This document shows, piece after piece, positions 62,001 through 64,000 of a stretch of DNA of 64,000 bases. The position numbers and the translations under genes are program-made. The DNA comes from Fratercula arctica (lineage: Eukaryota; Chordata; Aves; Charadriiformes; Alcidae), in the NCBI GenBank assembly GCA_947846985.1, contig CANTUZ010000006.1:45367707-45431706 (forward strand). Reading direction: 5' to 3'. The notes beneath the pieces are model-generated. The model made no database searches and was not told where the DNA came from. It worked only from the letters and a program-made list of their open reading frames with translations. Position 1 is the first letter of the stretch. Each line of letters starts with the position of its first letter.

Positions 62001-64000
62001 TTCTCAAGCATCTATGTTTCTATTTTTATTTAAATTTTATTTTCCACGCTTTTTTTTTTGGACATTATTGATTTTGTTTCATACCATAATCTTCCATTTC
62101 TGCATCATTTCTGGCCGATGTGATGCAAGACATTTGATGCATCTAGCTTGCAAGTGCTTATCGGCACCTGCATTGGAAATGAAAGTCCAAACTGGTTTCT
62201 GTGGCAGGAGTAGCATTTTTATTAGTTTATTTAATCTGCCAAAGAAGTAGGTGTCATTATGCCACACTTATTCCCTGAGTGCATTTCAATGGAGGTGAGG
62301 TACAGCAAGAGGTCTAAGGGGATCAATAACTGCACACCCACAGACTTGCATCTCTAGATCGTTGTTTGAAAGCTGGCTTTTGACCAAACCCATGACAGTT
62401 TGACAGCTGTTTGGTCATTTATACCAACTGAATTGGTGGCCTCCATCCAGTTGCTAGTGCAAGTAGGCAACTGCATCCAAATATTCAGATTAAATTAGTA
62501 CCTTTATCTGGAAATCTCAGCAGGGCTATCAGGTTTGAATGTCATGGAGATTCGTCTCAGGAACCATGCTTGTGCCCTGTTAGAGCTCACTCAGGTCTTG
62601 GTGGGCTTCATGGATAACTTTTCCAAGGATTTCTAAGATGTGGGCTGCACGTGTTCCAAAAATCTTTCCATCTGTCTTTTACAGAGAAAGGCATGATAGC
62701 GATCACAGCCCTCACACTGGGCCAGGGACCAAACCATCAACTTCTTGCTGTACAACTCATTTGGCTTTTTTGAGCCTTAATCCCGTAGCTCTAAAATTCG
62801 GATGAGATAGTAGCACTGAGGATAACGTCAGTATCCCACTGCACTGATAGTGTATACGGTGTTTCTCATTTTAGTACCCTTTGCACCTCGAAAATCCCCC
62901 CCTGATTTCACAGGATGGTGTATTGCATAGGAGACCATTTCACCTGACAGCATCACCGGGCATGCCTCAAAAGCAGTGACCCCACAAATGTCCCTGTTGG
63001 CTCCCTCTCTTAATTCTCAAACTACAACATTATTTTCCCTACCATGTGCAAGAATCCGCACCAAATTCTATTTAATTAAACATTTATAGCATTCTAATTT
63101 AACGCTGCTGTTGTAGCAACGCTCTTGGCAATGATCCAGTTCCCTCGTTGGAATAAACTGCGCAGCCTGCGGCTTCGTAGTTTATTCACTTGGGGACGGT
63201 GTTACTGCCTCATAAAACAGTGCGATAGTACTATTATCACTTAATTATACAGCAAGCTTTCTCAGACTTCGGTGTCTGCCTTCCTACATCAGCCACAGCA
63301 TTATTTCTCCGAACCCCAGAATACGCAGGAAATATAAATTGGTCTGTTCAACCACGCGTAAATATATCTCAGAAAGCTGTTTTGTCATTACTTGGAGAAT
63401 TATCGATATATTATAGTCAAATGTGATAAATTACTACTTTACAACAAATCAAGAAATATATTCCTAATAGAATTAATTCTAACAGGTAATTCTGAGTCAT
63501 CACCTGCAATTCCTTATATAAAAAGTCCCGGCAACAGAAATGGGCTACTTATCTGGGTAATGAGTATTCACTGAGAAAAAAAAAAAGGGGGGGGATAGAA
63601 AGAAATGCTGAGATTTAAACTGCATAATCGTTATCACTAATTGTTGCTATCTGCGATAGGTATTTTTTGGAGGTAACTTCAATAATAAAAATATCTAAAT
63701 GTCACACACAGCCACAATTTATTCCAGGAGATCAAGGTTCCTCGTATTTTTTCTATTTGATGACTAACAGACTTTTTTCTGTGTTGAGGCAGTTGTTAAA
63801 GTGAGGAAATATTGCTAAAAAAAGAAGCAAATAGAAAAGCTAAATCATAATAATATTAACATTTCCTAAATGCTGGTTATTTTAGATAAATTTAAGCCAC
63901 TATTTCATATAAATTAAGTAAGTGTAAAGCATAGGATTACTTATTTTATACCTTATTTCTATAGTAGTTGCAATTTATTAAATATAATCACTTAGGCTTT
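59086..64000. other. Intergenic DNA, right end of window
   Basis: No gene or repeat family recognised. T run near 59317-59333, A/G homopolymer pair at about 63575-63595, and a modest CpG cluster at 63100-63235. Confidence 0.55.

Overview
The window is bird nuclear DNA. The main evidence is several 5'-truncated chicken-repeat-1 (CR1) LINE copies carrying the typical ATTCTGTG-type 3' octamers, a low overall repeat load, and one vertebrate gene, BCHE (butyrylcholinesterase), on the minus strand. The exact species cannot be told from the sequence.

Layout. Positions 1-16516 are the 5' part of BCHE intron 2 (the gene reads right to left); the last two coding exons were not found and probably lie beyond the left edge. 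Positions 16517-18038 are BCHE exon 2, which carries the start codon, signal peptide and the whole catalytic triad. Positions 18039-21145 are intron 1. Positions 21146 to about 21290 are the non-coding exon 1, recognised by its strong similarity to the human BCHE 5' UTR (recalled from memory) and by an exact GTAAGT donor. From there to 64000 is intergenic upstream DNA with no recognisable protein gene. It holds CR1 copies, fossil LINE pieces, microsatellites, several CpG-rich pockets and one well-formed candidate exon on the plus strand at 23206-23294, which could belong to an antisense or divergent non-coding RNA.

The encoded enzyme aligns to human BChE without a gap through all 506 exon-2 codons, so human numbering applies directly (mature number + 28). 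All triad, oxyanion and choline-site residues are kept. Three things stand out. The human upstream in-frame ATG is present, but here it opens only a 9-codon uORF, so a human-style N-terminally extended form cannot be made. The loop at residues 366-377 is a much better EF-hand match than in human. The unpaired cysteine has moved from the human Cys66 position to the acyl-pocket loop. No new multi-gene system is visible; the window is one conserved gene plus a gene-poor upstream region.
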